The position numbers and the translations under genes are program-made. This document shows positions 1-8,596 of a stretch of 64,000 nucleotides of DNA, piece by piece; the stretch's first letter is position 1, and every line of letters begins with the position of its first letter. The DNA is from Chloroflexota bacterium (GTDB taxonomy: Bacteria > Chloroflexota > Anaerolineae > Aggregatilineales > Phototrophicaceae): the NCBI GenBank assembly GCA_028875245.1, contig JAPPEU010000057.1, positions 37,489-101,488 of the forward strand, in the 5' to 3' direction. The notes beneath the pieces were generated by a model. That model was not told the DNA's origin, made no database searches, and worked only from the letters and a program-made list of their open reading frames with translations.

Positions 1-141
1 GACGCTATGAAGGCGCGTGTCCGAAAAGAGTATGAAGCCTATCGCGAGCGACTTATGCTGGAAGAGAAGCTTTCCGAAGAAGAATTCGCCCGCCGTCTGC
101 AAGACGCGGGAGACAAGATGCTGCCGCCGGGCGATACGTAG
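1..141 (+). CDS. C-terminal end of a CDS truncated by the window edge
   Basis: Frame 1 is open from base 1 to TAG at 139-141 (DAMKARVRKEYEAYRERLMLEEKLSEEEFARRLQDAGDKMLPPGDT*). Confidence 0.5.
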   Translation, partial: DAMKARVRKEYEAYRERLMLEEKLSEEEFARRLQDAGDKMLPPGDT

Positions 142-240
142 AAGTAGATAGTGAGATAACCCAAGCCAACGTCGCCAGTGATGCGGTCGGGGGCTTGCGG
201 ATAGCCGGTTCGACATTTGAGTTTGTAGGGAGGCAGAATT

Positions 241-729
241 ATGAAACGGCTGTTTTGCTTCATTGCGGCGGCGCTATTCGTCTCGCTGTCGATATCGCTT
301 CAAGCGGAGGCCGCCTGCGACGCCGCCAGGCTGAAGGAAGATATTCAAGCGCGGCTGGAATTGCTTGACGAAGAGCCGGTGCGGGCCATCGCCGAGATTA
401 TTGATTTGGCTCTGGGCGGATTGCATGACTGCTCGGACGAGCCCCATACCTATGAAGGCTTTGAAGGCGCGCAGCCGGTCTTGGGTCCCGTGCCTGTATC
501 CGAAGGCCTGCATATTATTACGATGACCACCGAGGGCAGCGCCAGAATCGACGGCGTCGCGTTAGAGGGATGCGGCAAAGAATTGGACGGCCTCATTCAC
601 AATATCTCCGCCGGGCAAGGCATTCGCGGGGCGGCGAATCTCGTCGCGGTGGAAAGCGACTGCATATTTTATCTCGAGCTCAGCAAGATTACGGCGCCCT
701 GGACGCTGACGATCGCGAAAGCGCCATGA
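241..729 (+). CDS. Hypothetical secreted protein
   Basis: ORF with N-terminal signal peptide-like segment (MKRLFCFIAAALFVSLSISLQAEA); overlaps the next start by 4 bp. Confidence 0.6.
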   Translation: MKRLFCFIAAALFVSLSISLQAEAACDAARLKEDIQARLELLDEEPVRAIAEIIDLALGGLHDCSDEPHTYEGFEGAQPVLGPVPVSEGLHIITMTTEGSARIDGVALEGCGKELDGLIHNISAGQGIRGAANLVAVESDCIFYLELSKITAPWTLTIAKAP

Positions 730-2147
730 CCGAAGCCAACTTCGCCAGCGGCACAGTCTGGACGGGCGACAACCTGCCCGTCATGCGCGGCATCAACAGC
801 GGCTGCGTCGACCTCATCTACCTCGACCCGCCCTTCAATTCCAACGAAGATTACGCCGCGCCCATCGGCAGTCAAGCGGCCGGCGCCGCCTTCAAAGACA
901 CCTGGGCGCTCTCTGATATCGACGTCTACGAACATGGCGAACTGGCGGAGCGCAGCCCAGCCGCCTATGCCGTCATCGACGCCGCGCGGCAGACGCACGG
1001 TAAAAACATGATGAGCTATCTGATTATGATGGCGGTGCGTCTGATCGAGATGCGGCGCATATTAAAAGCGACTGGCTCGATTTATCTGCATTGCGATGAC
1101 ACGGCGAGCCATTATCTCAAACTGCTACTGGATGCGATCTTTGAACGGGACAACTTTCGAAACGAGATTATCTGGAAGCGGACTAGCTCTCACAACGACC
1201 CAAACAGGTATGGTCGCATTAATGACACGATCCTGTACTACGCTAAGTCAAGCGAAATCACATGGAATACTCAGTACACACCATATTCTGAGGAGTATCT
1301 TAATCAATTCTACAGGCATCAAGATGAACGCGGGCGATACAGAATATCTGACTTAACCGGCCCAAGGATTAGCTCTGGAGATTCAGGTTCCACCTGGCGT
1401 GGTTTCAATCCGTCGAGCAGAGGCCGTTCCTGGAGTGTGCCAAAGAAGATTGTGGAGGAGCTAGCCGGCAAGGAAGCTCTCAAATGGAGCGTAAGCGACC
1501 GGCTCGATTTACTAGACTCGCATGGATATATTCATTGGCCGCCAACTGCCAATGTGCCGGGATTCAAACGATATCTCCACACTATGCCTGGTGTGCCACT
1601 TCAAAGTAATTGGTCAGACATAAAACCCATAGGCGCGCGCGCTAAAGAACGTGTAGGCTACCCCACGCAGAAACCGATCGCCTTGCTCGACCGCATCATC
1701 GAAGCCAGCAGCAACGAAGGCGACCTCGTCTTCGACCCCTTCTGCGGCTGCGCGACGACGCTGGTCGCGGCTGACCGGCTCAACCGACAATGGGCCGGCA
1801 TTGACCTGTCGCCCCTGGCGGTCAAGCTGGTCGACCGGCGCATCCGCGACGACCGCGGCGCGCTCTGGGGCGGCGCTATCGTATTGGACAAGCCGCCGCT
1901 GCGCAGTGACTTCGGGGCGCTGCCCAATTATCGCACGCACCGCCACCGCCTCTATGGCGAGCAGGAGGGCGTCTGCGCCGGCTGCGATACGCATTTCCCC
2001 TTCAAGGTCATGGAAGTCGATCATATCTTGCCGCGCAGCAAAGGCGGCAGCGATCATTACGAGAATTTGCAACTGCTCTGTACGCACTGCAATAAGAGCA
2101 AAGGCAGCAAGACTATGGCGGAATGGCGAGCCGCGCAAGCCGGCTAG
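726..2147 (+). CDS. DNA methyltransferase (DPPF motif before FxGxxT-type motif) with C-terminal HNH nuclease domain
   Basis: DLIYLDPPFNSNEDY then VFDPFCGCATTLVAADRL; C-term CAGCDTHFPFKVMEVDHILPRSKGGSDHYENLQLLCTHCNKSKG (HNH). Start chosen at ATG 726, not the ORF-track start 570. Confidence 0.85.
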   Translation: MTEANFASGTVWTGDNLPVMRGINSGCVDLIYLDPPFNSNEDYAAPIGSQAAGAAFKDTWALSDIDVYEHGELAERSPAAYAVIDAARQTHGKNMMSYLIMMAVRLIEMRRILKATGSIYLHCDDTASHYLKLLLDAIFERDNFRNEIIWKRTSSHNDPNRYGRINDTILYYAKSSEITWNTQYTPYSEEYLNQFYRHQDERGRYRISDLTGPRISSGDSGSTWRGFNPSSRGRSWSVPKKIVEELAGKEALKWSVSDRLDLLDSHGYIHWPPTANVPGFKRYLHTMPGVPLQSNWSDIKPIGARAKERVGYPTQKPIALLDRIIEASSNEGDLVFDPFCGCATTLVAADRLNRQWAGIDLSPLAVKLVDRRIRDDRGALWGGAIVLDKPPLRSDFGALPNYRTHRHRLYGEQEGVCAGCDTHFPFKVMEVDHILPRSKGGSDHYENLQLLCTHCNKSKGSKTMAEWRAAQAG

Positions 2148-2193
2148 ACATTGTGGTATAGTCAAACAAACTGGGATTGTCCGCGAGGTCAAG

Positions 2194-2760
2194 ATGGAAA
2201 TCCAGCAGCGTCTCTACGATATTGACGATCTGTGGCGCATGGTCTGCGAGGCGGACGATGACAAGCGCTATGAGCTTATCGAGGGAGAGATTATTGAGAT
2301 GGCGCCTGTGGGAGAAGCGCATGGTTTCTTGGCAGGTAAAATATTCCACTATTTTCTGCTCAACGACCCGTTACAGCGGGAGGGTATCCCATCCGTCGAG
2401 ACTGGATTCTATACCCTTGCCGACCGAAGCACCTTGCTCTCGCCCGATGTCGCCTTTCGCTGTATCTCCACGGCAACCGCAAGCCCACAGAAACGTTGGG
2501 TATCCAAAATGCCAGACATAGCTGTCGAAATCAAGTCGCCCAACGATAGCCTGCCCCAACTCCGCCGCAAAGCCGATATCTACTTGCGGCATGGCGCGCG
2601 ACTGGTCTGGATCGTGCTGCCCGATACAGAAAGCGTGGAAGTCCACCGGCTGGGCGCGGACGGCGAGAAGCAGCGCGAAGTCATCGGCATCAAGGGACAG
2701 CTTTCCGGCGAGGACGTCTTGCCTGGCTTCACATTGCCGCTGACGAAGCTCTTCGCCTGA
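2194..2760 (+). CDS. Uma2 family (DUF820) putative endonuclease, copy 1
   Basis: RYELIEGEIIEMAP...SPDVAF...DIAVEIKSPNDS...ARLVWIVLP typical of Uma2 PD-(D/E)XK-like proteins; start at ATG 2194. Confidence 0.8.
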   Translation: MEIQQRLYDIDDLWRMVCEADDDKRYELIEGEIIEMAPVGEAHGFLAGKIFHYFLLNDPLQREGIPSVETGFYTLADRSTLLSPDVAFRCISTATASPQKRWVSKMPDIAVEIKSPNDSLPQLRRKADIYLRHGARLVWIVLPDTESVEVHRLGADGEKQREVIGIKGQLSGEDVLPGFTLPLTKLFA

Positions 2761-2782
2761 GTAGAAAAGGAGCGAGCTCAAG

Positions 2783-3349
2783 ATGGAAATCCAGCAGCGC
2801 CTCTACGACATAGACGACCTGTGGCGCATGGTCTGCGAGGCGGACGATGACAAGCGCTATGAGCTTATCGAGGGAGAGATTGTTGAGATGGCGCCAACAG
2901 GAATATGGCATGGGCGGCTGGTGATCCGCTTGGGAGGCTATCTGGACCGCTTTGTCGAAGCCAATCAGTTGGGCATCGTCACTGGTGATACCGGCTATTA
3001 TCAGCCCGCCGATCGGCATAATTTGTTGGGTCCAGATATCGCCTTTGCCAGCATTGACCGGATAAAACAGCCGAAATCTCAAGAATTTGCGCCCCTGATG
3101 CCTGACCTGGCGGTGGAAATCAAATCGCCGAGCAACTCGCTGGCTGAGATCCGCCGCAAAGCCGCCATCTATCTCGAACGTGGCACACAGTTGGTCTGGA
3201 TCGTCCTGCCCGATACAGAAAGCGTTGAAGTCCACCGGCTGGGCGCGGATGGCGAAAAACAGCGCGAAGTCATCGGCCCTGACGGCCAGCTGTCAGGCGA
3301 GGACGTCTTGCCTGACTTTAGCCTCGCGCTTTCGACACTCTATGCATGA
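2783..3349 (+). CDS. Uma2 family (DUF820) putative endonuclease, copy 2
   Basis: Same length and motifs as copy 1; ends nearly identical, centre divergent. Confidence 0.8.
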   Translation: MEIQQRLYDIDDLWRMVCEADDDKRYELIEGEIVEMAPTGIWHGRLVIRLGGYLDRFVEANQLGIVTGDTGYYQPADRHNLLGPDIAFASIDRIKQPKSQEFAPLMPDLAVEIKSPSNSLAEIRRKAAIYLERGTQLVWIVLPDTESVEVHRLGADGEKQREVIGPDGQLSGEDVLPDFSLALSTLYA

Positions 3350-3530
3350 GGGAATGCGGCAGGCGGCGCCGCGCTCTTTATCGCGCCGAAGCCACCAGGC
3401 TTCAAGGGCAAATGCTGCAGCGTCAGCGACAGCTTCCGCGCGACCAATTTAGCAAAACAATGACTGAATGGCGAGCCATGCAATCGGCATCCGCTTGATG
3501 AATCGAATCGAGACACAAGGAGAACACACA

Positions 3531-5072
3531 ATGAGAATCGGAGTAGATGTCGGCGGGACGAATACCGACGCCGTCCTGATGGATGGCATGACGGTCGTCA
3601 GCTCGACCAAGACGCCGACCACGGCGGAGGTATCGGAGGGCATTGCGAAGGCGCTCCGCACCGTGATCGAAGATTCCGGCATCGACCGGGCGGCGATCGA
3701 CGGCGTGATGATCGGCACGACGCATTTCACCAACGCCGTCGTCGAGCGCAAGCATCTGACGCCCACCGCTTGCATCCGCCTGGGCTTGCCAGCGACTGTC
3801 TGCCTGCCGCCGATGGTCGATTGGCCCGATGATTTGCGAGATATGGTCGGCGGCAACTCGCACCTCGCGCACGGCGGCCACGAATTCGACGGGCGCGAAA
3901 TCTCCGAGTTTCAGCCGGAGGAAGTCCGCGCTATCGCCGAGCAGATCCGCGGCGCCGGCCTGGACGCCATCGCCATCTCGTCGGTGTTTTCACCGGTCAA
4001 TGCGGCATTTGAAGAGCAAAGCGCCGAGATCGTCCGTTCGGTCATCCCCGATGCCAATATCACGCTCTCGAGCGAGATCGGGCGCATTGGACTGCTCGAG
4101 CGGGAGAACGCCGCCATCATGAACTCCTGTTTGCGGCAGTTGGCGGCGCGCACGATTGATGGCTTCAAAGCGGCGCTGAATGAACTCCGAATTACGGCGC
4201 CTTTCTACATCAGCCAAAACGACGGCACGCTGATGAACGCTGACTTCGCCAAGGAATATCCGGTGCTCACTTTTGCTTCGGGGCCGACCAACAGCATGCG
4301 CGGCGCGGCCTTCCTCAGCGGCTTGCGCGATGCCATCGTGGTGGATGTCGGCGGCACGACAACCGACATCGGCGTCTTGCAGCACGGCTTCCCGCGCGTG
4401 GCGGCTCTGGCGGTGGATATCGGCGGCGTGCGCACCAACTTCCGCATGCCCGATACCTATTCGATTGGCTTGGGCGGCGGGAGCTTGATCGCGTCCAATC
4501 CATTGAAAGTCGGCCCCCGCAGCGTCGGCTATGAATTGACGGAGAAGGCGCTGGTCTTCGGCGGCGATGTCTTGACGGCGACCGATGTGATTGTGGCCGC
4601 TGGCGCGGAAGATATTGGCGACGCGAGCGCCGTCAGCCATCTCGATGACAAACTCATTAACGCTGTGCAGGAACGGATCATGGACATGATCGCCATCGCC
4701 GTCGATCGCATGAAGACGAGCGCGACGCCGGTGCCGGTCATCGTTGTCGGCGGCGGCAGCATCCTGGTCACCGGTCAGATCGAAGGCGCTTCCGAGATCA
4801 TCAAGCCCGATCATTTCCCGGTCGCCAATGCCATCGGCGCGGCCATCGCCCAGGTCGGCGGCGAATGTGACCGCATCTTCTCCCTCGCCGAGCTCAGCCG
4901 CGATGAAGCCCTGGATCAAGCCAAAGGCGAAGCGAGCGAGCGCGCGGTCAATGCCGGCGCCGACGCCGAGAGCATCGAGATCGTCGATGTGGAAGAAGTC
5001 CCGCTGGCTTACCTGCCGGGCAACGCCACCCGCATCATGGTCAAAGCCATCGGCGATTTGGTGGAGGCCTAA
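3531..5072 (+). CDS. Hydantoinase/oxoprolinase family protein (short HyuA-like)
   Basis: MRIGVDVGGTNTDAVLMDG..., IVVDVGGTTTDIGVL; ATG 3531 preceded by AAGGAG. Confidence 0.8.
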   Translation: MRIGVDVGGTNTDAVLMDGMTVVSSTKTPTTAEVSEGIAKALRTVIEDSGIDRAAIDGVMIGTTHFTNAVVERKHLTPTACIRLGLPATVCLPPMVDWPDDLRDMVGGNSHLAHGGHEFDGREISEFQPEEVRAIAEQIRGAGLDAIAISSVFSPVNAAFEEQSAEIVRSVIPDANITLSSEIGRIGLLERENAAIMNSCLRQLAARTIDGFKAALNELRITAPFYISQNDGTLMNADFAKEYPVLTFASGPTNSMRGAAFLSGLRDAIVVDVGGTTTDIGVLQHGFPRVAALAVDIGGVRTNFRMPDTYSIGLGGGSLIASNPLKVGPRSVGYELTEKALVFGGDVLTATDVIVAAGAEDIGDASAVSHLDDKLINAVQERIMDMIAIAVDRMKTSATPVPVIVVGGGSILVTGQIEGASEIIKPDHFPVANAIGAAIAQVGGECDRIFSLAELSRDEALDQAKGEASERAVNAGADAESIEIVDVEEVPLAYLPGNATRIMVKAIGDLVEA

Positions 5073-5105
5073 TCATGCTCGCAGTAAACGCCGACATTAT
5101 CATTT

Positions 5106-5131
5106 GTAGGGGCGAGGCGGTGACTCGCCCG
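5106..5131 (+). repeat. Family A hairpin
   Basis: gtaggggcgaggcggtgactcgcccg. Confidence 0.85.
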
Positions 5132-5151
5132 CAGCTCGTCGGAGGCTCGAC

Positions 5152-6231
5152 ATGCGCATAATCGATGAATCGGTCCTCGAAGATCTTGCGCTGGGCGCGG
5201 CCGTCCTCGGCACCGGTGGCGGGGGCGACCCCTACATCGGCAAGCTGATGGCGCGCCAAGCCATCCGCGATTATGGCCCGGTCGAGCTTTACACCCTCGA
5301 TGAGCTCGACGATGAGGACCTGGTCGTGCCGACGGCCATGATGGGCGCGCCGACTGTGATGGTCGAGAAGATGCCCAACGGCGATGACATCGTCAACGCC
5401 TTTCAGTCGGTGGGCAAATACATCGGGGCGCCGGTCAAAGCGACGATGAGCATTGAAGCCGGCGGGCTGAACTCGGTCGTGCCGATTTATTGCGCCGCGC
5501 GCCTGCGTGTGCCGATGGTCGATTGCGATGGCATGGGCCGCGCCTTCCCCGAGTTGCAAATGGTCACGCATACGATTCATGGCATTTCATCGACGCCCTT
5601 CGCCATGTCCGATGAGCGCGGCAACACGGTCTTGATGGAGACGGTCAGCAACCTGTGGACGGAGACATTCGCCCGCAGCGTGACGGTCAACATGGGCGCG
5701 ATGGCGATGATCGCGCTCTATGCCGCCACCGCCGCCCAACTGCGCGAAGCCGCTATCCCAGGCACGATCACCCTGGCGGAAGAAATTGGCAAGGTCGTGC
5801 GCCGCGCCCGCCTGGAAGAAGACGAGCCGGTTGAAACGATACGCGAAGCGGTCGGCGGATACCTGATTTTCAAGGGCAAGATAGGCGATGTCGAGCGGCG
5901 CACCGAAGCCGGCTTCGCCAAGGGTGACGCCCTGATCGACGGCATCGACGAATACGCCGGGCAACAATTGCAATTGAGCTTCCAGAATGAGCATCTCGCC
6001 GCCCGCATCGACGGCGAATTCAAGGTGACGGTACCGGATCTGCTGGCGGTGCTGGATGTGGATACGGGCGAGCCGATCACCACGGAAGGTCTGCGTTATG
6101 GCTTCCGCGTCGCCATCATCGCGATTCCCTGCGCCGATAAATGGCGAACGCCCAAGGGCTTGGAGATCGTCGGTCCCGCTTATTTCGGCTATGACACCGA
6201 ATACGTCCCGGTCGAAGAACGATACGGCTAG
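5152..6231 (+). CDS. DUF917 family protein, paralog 1
   Basis: ALGAAVLGTGGGGDPYIGKL...DCDGMGRAFPELQ...FAMSDERGN. Confidence 0.8.
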   Translation: MRIIDESVLEDLALGAAVLGTGGGGDPYIGKLMARQAIRDYGPVELYTLDELDDEDLVVPTAMMGAPTVMVEKMPNGDDIVNAFQSVGKYIGAPVKATMSIEAGGLNSVVPIYCAARLRVPMVDCDGMGRAFPELQMVTHTIHGISSTPFAMSDERGNTVLMETVSNLWTETFARSVTVNMGAMAMIALYAATAAQLREAAIPGTITLAEEIGKVVRRARLEEDEPVETIREAVGGYLIFKGKIGDVERRTEAGFAKGDALIDGIDEYAGQQLQLSFQNEHLAARIDGEFKVTVPDLLAVLDVDTGEPITTEGLRYGFRVAIIAIPCADKWRTPKGLEIVGPAYFGYDTEYVPVEERYG

Positions 6232-6237
6232 GCAATT

Positions 6238-6262
6238 GTAGGGACGATTCTGTGAATCGCCC
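6238..6262 (+). repeat. Family A hairpin
   Basis: gtagggacgattctgtgaatcgccc. Confidence 0.8.
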
Positions 6263-6277
6263 GCGAAAGATCTATAT

Positions 6278-6579
6278 GTAGGGGCGACCTATCAGAATCT
6301 GTTGAAGAATGTCCTCTGTTGCAGAATTGCACACATTTTCACCACAGAGGAAAGAAGGAAACACAGAGAACACAGAGACAATTTGCTGCGCTTTGTGTCG
6401 GTTTTTATTTAATTTCTCTCGTAGAAGCAGAGTTTTCCGACACCATCGAAACGATTCTATTCAAACAGAAAACTCTGTGCCCTCTGTGAATTCTCGGTGT
6501 ACTCTGTGGTAAAAGCTATACGGTGTCCGCTACAGGGAAAATCTGCGTGATTTTCAACAGACTCTATCAGATCGCCCGT
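6278..6579 (+). repeat. Family A hairpin split by MITE-like element 1
   Basis: gtaggggcgacctatcag // atcgcccgt. Confidence 0.75.
6296..6563. mobile_element. MITE-like element 1 (7-bp TSD CTATCAG at 6289-6295 and 6564-6570)
   Basis: Termini AATCTGTTGAA / TTCAACAGACT (10 of 11 complementary); interrupts a family A hairpin; core is a family B hairpin. Confidence 0.75.
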
Positions 6580-6593
6580 CGCGGAACATGAAT

Positions 6594-6619
6594 GTAGGGA
6601 CGTTTCGCTGAAACGCCCG
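6594..6619 (+). repeat. Family A hairpin
   Basis: gtagggacgtttcgctgaaacgcccg. Confidence 0.85.
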
Positions 6620-6640
6620 CAATTGGATAGGAAATGGACG

Positions 6641-6665
6641 GACGTCTCAACGAGACGCCCCTGCA
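6641..6665 (-). repeat. Family A hairpin
   Basis: gacgtctcaacgagacgcccctgca. Confidence 0.8.
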
Positions 6666-6691
6666 AGTCCGCAAAGGGCAGGAGATAAGCC

Positions 6692-7771
6692 ATGCGCCTA
6701 TTGCACGAACAAGAAATCGAAGACATCGCCCTGGGCGCCGCTGTCTTGGGCACGGGCGGCGGTGGCGACCCCTACGTCGGCAAATTGATGGCGCGGGAAG
6801 CAGTGCGCCAATATGGGCCCGTAGAGCTTTACACCCTCGACGAACTTGATGATGAGGACCTGATCGTGCCATCGGCTGGCATGGGCGCGCCGATCGTCAT
6901 CGTGGAAAAGCTGCCGGCCGGCGATGACATGATCCGCGCCTTTGAAGCGCTGGGCCGCTATTCCGGGCGTAAACCGCGAGGCACGATGAGCATCGAAGCC
7001 GGCGGTCTCAATTCGATCATGCCAATTTATGTCGCCGCCCGCCTGCGCATCCCCATGGTCGATTGCGACGGCATGGGCCGCGCCTTCCCCGAGATACAGA
7101 TGACGATTTTCACCGCGCATGGCATCACCGCCAGCCCCTTCGCCATGTCCGACGAGCGCGGCAACGTGTTGCTGATGGACACGGTCAGCAACAAGTGGGT
7201 GGAGACATTTGCCCGCTCCTGCGTTGTGCACATGGGCGCCGAAGGCATGATCGCGCTCTATTCGGCGACGGTGAAGCAATTGAAAGAAGCGGCCATTCAC
7301 GGCACGATCACGCTGGCGGAAAAGATCGGGGTGACGGTTCGCACTGCTCGCCGTGAGGAAGCCAATCCGGTCGACGCCGTGCGCGAGGCGGTCGGCGGCT
7401 TTCTCGTCTTTCGCGGCAAGATCACCGATGTCGATCGGCGGATCGAAGGCGGCTGGAATCGCGGCGACGCCAAGATGGCCGGCACGGGTGACTTCAGCGG
7501 GCGGGAGCTGCTGCTTGAATTTCAGAACGAGCACTTGGCCGTGCGGGTCGATGGTGAATTCGCCGCCACCGTGCCCGATTTGATCGCCGTGCTCGATAGC
7601 GAAACGGGCGAGCCGATCACGACCGAGGCGCTGCGTTATGGCATGCGCGTGGCGGTGATCGCCTTCCCCTGCGCGCCGCAATGGCGGGAGCCGGCCGCGC
7701 TGGAGCTCGCTCACCCGCGTTACTTCGGCTACGATGTCGACTACGTGCCGGTCGAGGAGCGCTTTGGGTAA
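6692..7771 (+). CDS. DUF917 family protein, paralog 2
   Basis: Same length (359 aa) and collinear with paralog 1. Confidence 0.8.
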   Translation: MRLLHEQEIEDIALGAAVLGTGGGGDPYVGKLMAREAVRQYGPVELYTLDELDDEDLIVPSAGMGAPIVIVEKLPAGDDMIRAFEALGRYSGRKPRGTMSIEAGGLNSIMPIYVAARLRIPMVDCDGMGRAFPEIQMTIFTAHGITASPFAMSDERGNVLLMDTVSNKWVETFARSCVVHMGAEGMIALYSATVKQLKEAAIHGTITLAEKIGVTVRTARREEANPVDAVREAVGGFLVFRGKITDVDRRIEGGWNRGDAKMAGTGDFSGRELLLEFQNEHLAVRVDGEFAATVPDLIAVLDSETGEPITTEALRYGMRVAVIAFPCAPQWREPAALELAHPRYFGYDVDYVPVEERFG

Positions 7772-7791
7772 TTCACCACAGAGGCACAGAG
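7772..7791 (+). repeat. Family B arm, left inverted repeat bracketing the pentapeptide gene
   Basis: TTCACCACAGAGGCACAGAG. Confidence 0.9.
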
Positions 7792-7811
7792 AAAATACTA
7801 GAGGCTACGAA

Positions 7812-8558
7812 ATGGCTACGAATGAGCCGATTCGCGGATTGGATTTGTCAGGTGAAGATTTGCGGGGTTGGGACTTGTCGGATATGGATTTGTCTGGTGC
7901 GAATATGTCTGACACGGATCTTAGAGATGTGGACTTAACATATACCAATCTGTCAGAAGCAAATTTGTCTGGCGCGAACTTGTCGAGAGCAATAGCCTAT
8001 AACGCAATATTGAATGGAGCGATATTGCATGGAGTGGATTTATCAGGGGCGACTTTTGCTGGGGCGACCTTGAAATTCGTGGACTTTACTGGCGCGAAAT
8101 TGTCCTGCACAAGATTCCGTGACGCAATCATGCACGGCGCAGATTTGTCTGGAGTGAGCTTTTCCGGTACGCGATTGTTTGGCGCGAAATTGCATGGCGC
8201 CGACTTGACCAGCGCGGATATGTCTGAAGAGGACCTGACCGGTGTGGATATGTTCAAGGCGAATTTAGCTGAAGCAGATTTGTACGATTCGGACCTGTAT
8301 GGAGTGAACTTGACGCAGGCTAATTTGCACAAAGCGATCATGTCTGGTGCAAAATTTACAAATGCAAACCTGACTGGTTCAGTTTTGCGCTACGCAATCC
8401 TGTCATTCGCAGATTTGACAAGCGCGGAATTAACCTGTGCTGACATGACCGGCGCAAATTTATATTGTGCTGAATTCAGCAGTGGGACCACCCTCCCCGA
8501 CGGCAGCAAGTGGACACCTGAAACAGACATGACCCAATTCACCGATCCTTCAGATTAA
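7812..8558 (+). CDS. Pentapeptide-repeat protein
   Basis: Continuous A(D/N)LXX repeats (DLSGANMSDTDLRDVDLTYTNLSEANLSGANLS...); start at ATG 7812. Confidence 0.9.
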   Translation: MATNEPIRGLDLSGEDLRGWDLSDMDLSGANMSDTDLRDVDLTYTNLSEANLSGANLSRAIAYNAILNGAILHGVDLSGATFAGATLKFVDFTGAKLSCTRFRDAIMHGADLSGVSFSGTRLFGAKLHGADLTSADMSEEDLTGVDMFKANLAEADLYDSDLYGVNLTQANLHKAIMSGAKFTNANLTGSVLRYAILSFADLTSAELTCADMTGANLYCAEFSSGTTLPDGSKWTPETDMTQFTDPSD

Positions 8559-8572
8559 CCAATCTCTGCGCC

Positions 8573-8592
8573 CTCTGTGCCTCTGTGGTGAA
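8573..8592 (-). repeat. Family B arm, right inverted repeat bracketing the pentapeptide gene
   Basis: CTCTGTGCCTCTGTGGTGAA, exact reverse complement of 7772-7791. Confidence 0.9.
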
Positions 8593-8596
8593 GCCC

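Noticed and set aside
1801-2193. 5' extension of the Uma2 copy 1 ORF into the methyltransferase
   Set aside because: Out-of-frame overlap with MTase; ATG 2194 matches the start of Uma2 copy 2.
3990-4919. 309-aa minus ORF opposite the HyuA-like gene
   Set aside because: Shadow ORF; composition rich in D/A/H/G/R typical of antisense translation.
7860-8480. 15-bp periodic DNA signal as a minisatellite or CRISPR
   Set aside because: Explained by the pentapeptide-repeat coding sequence.
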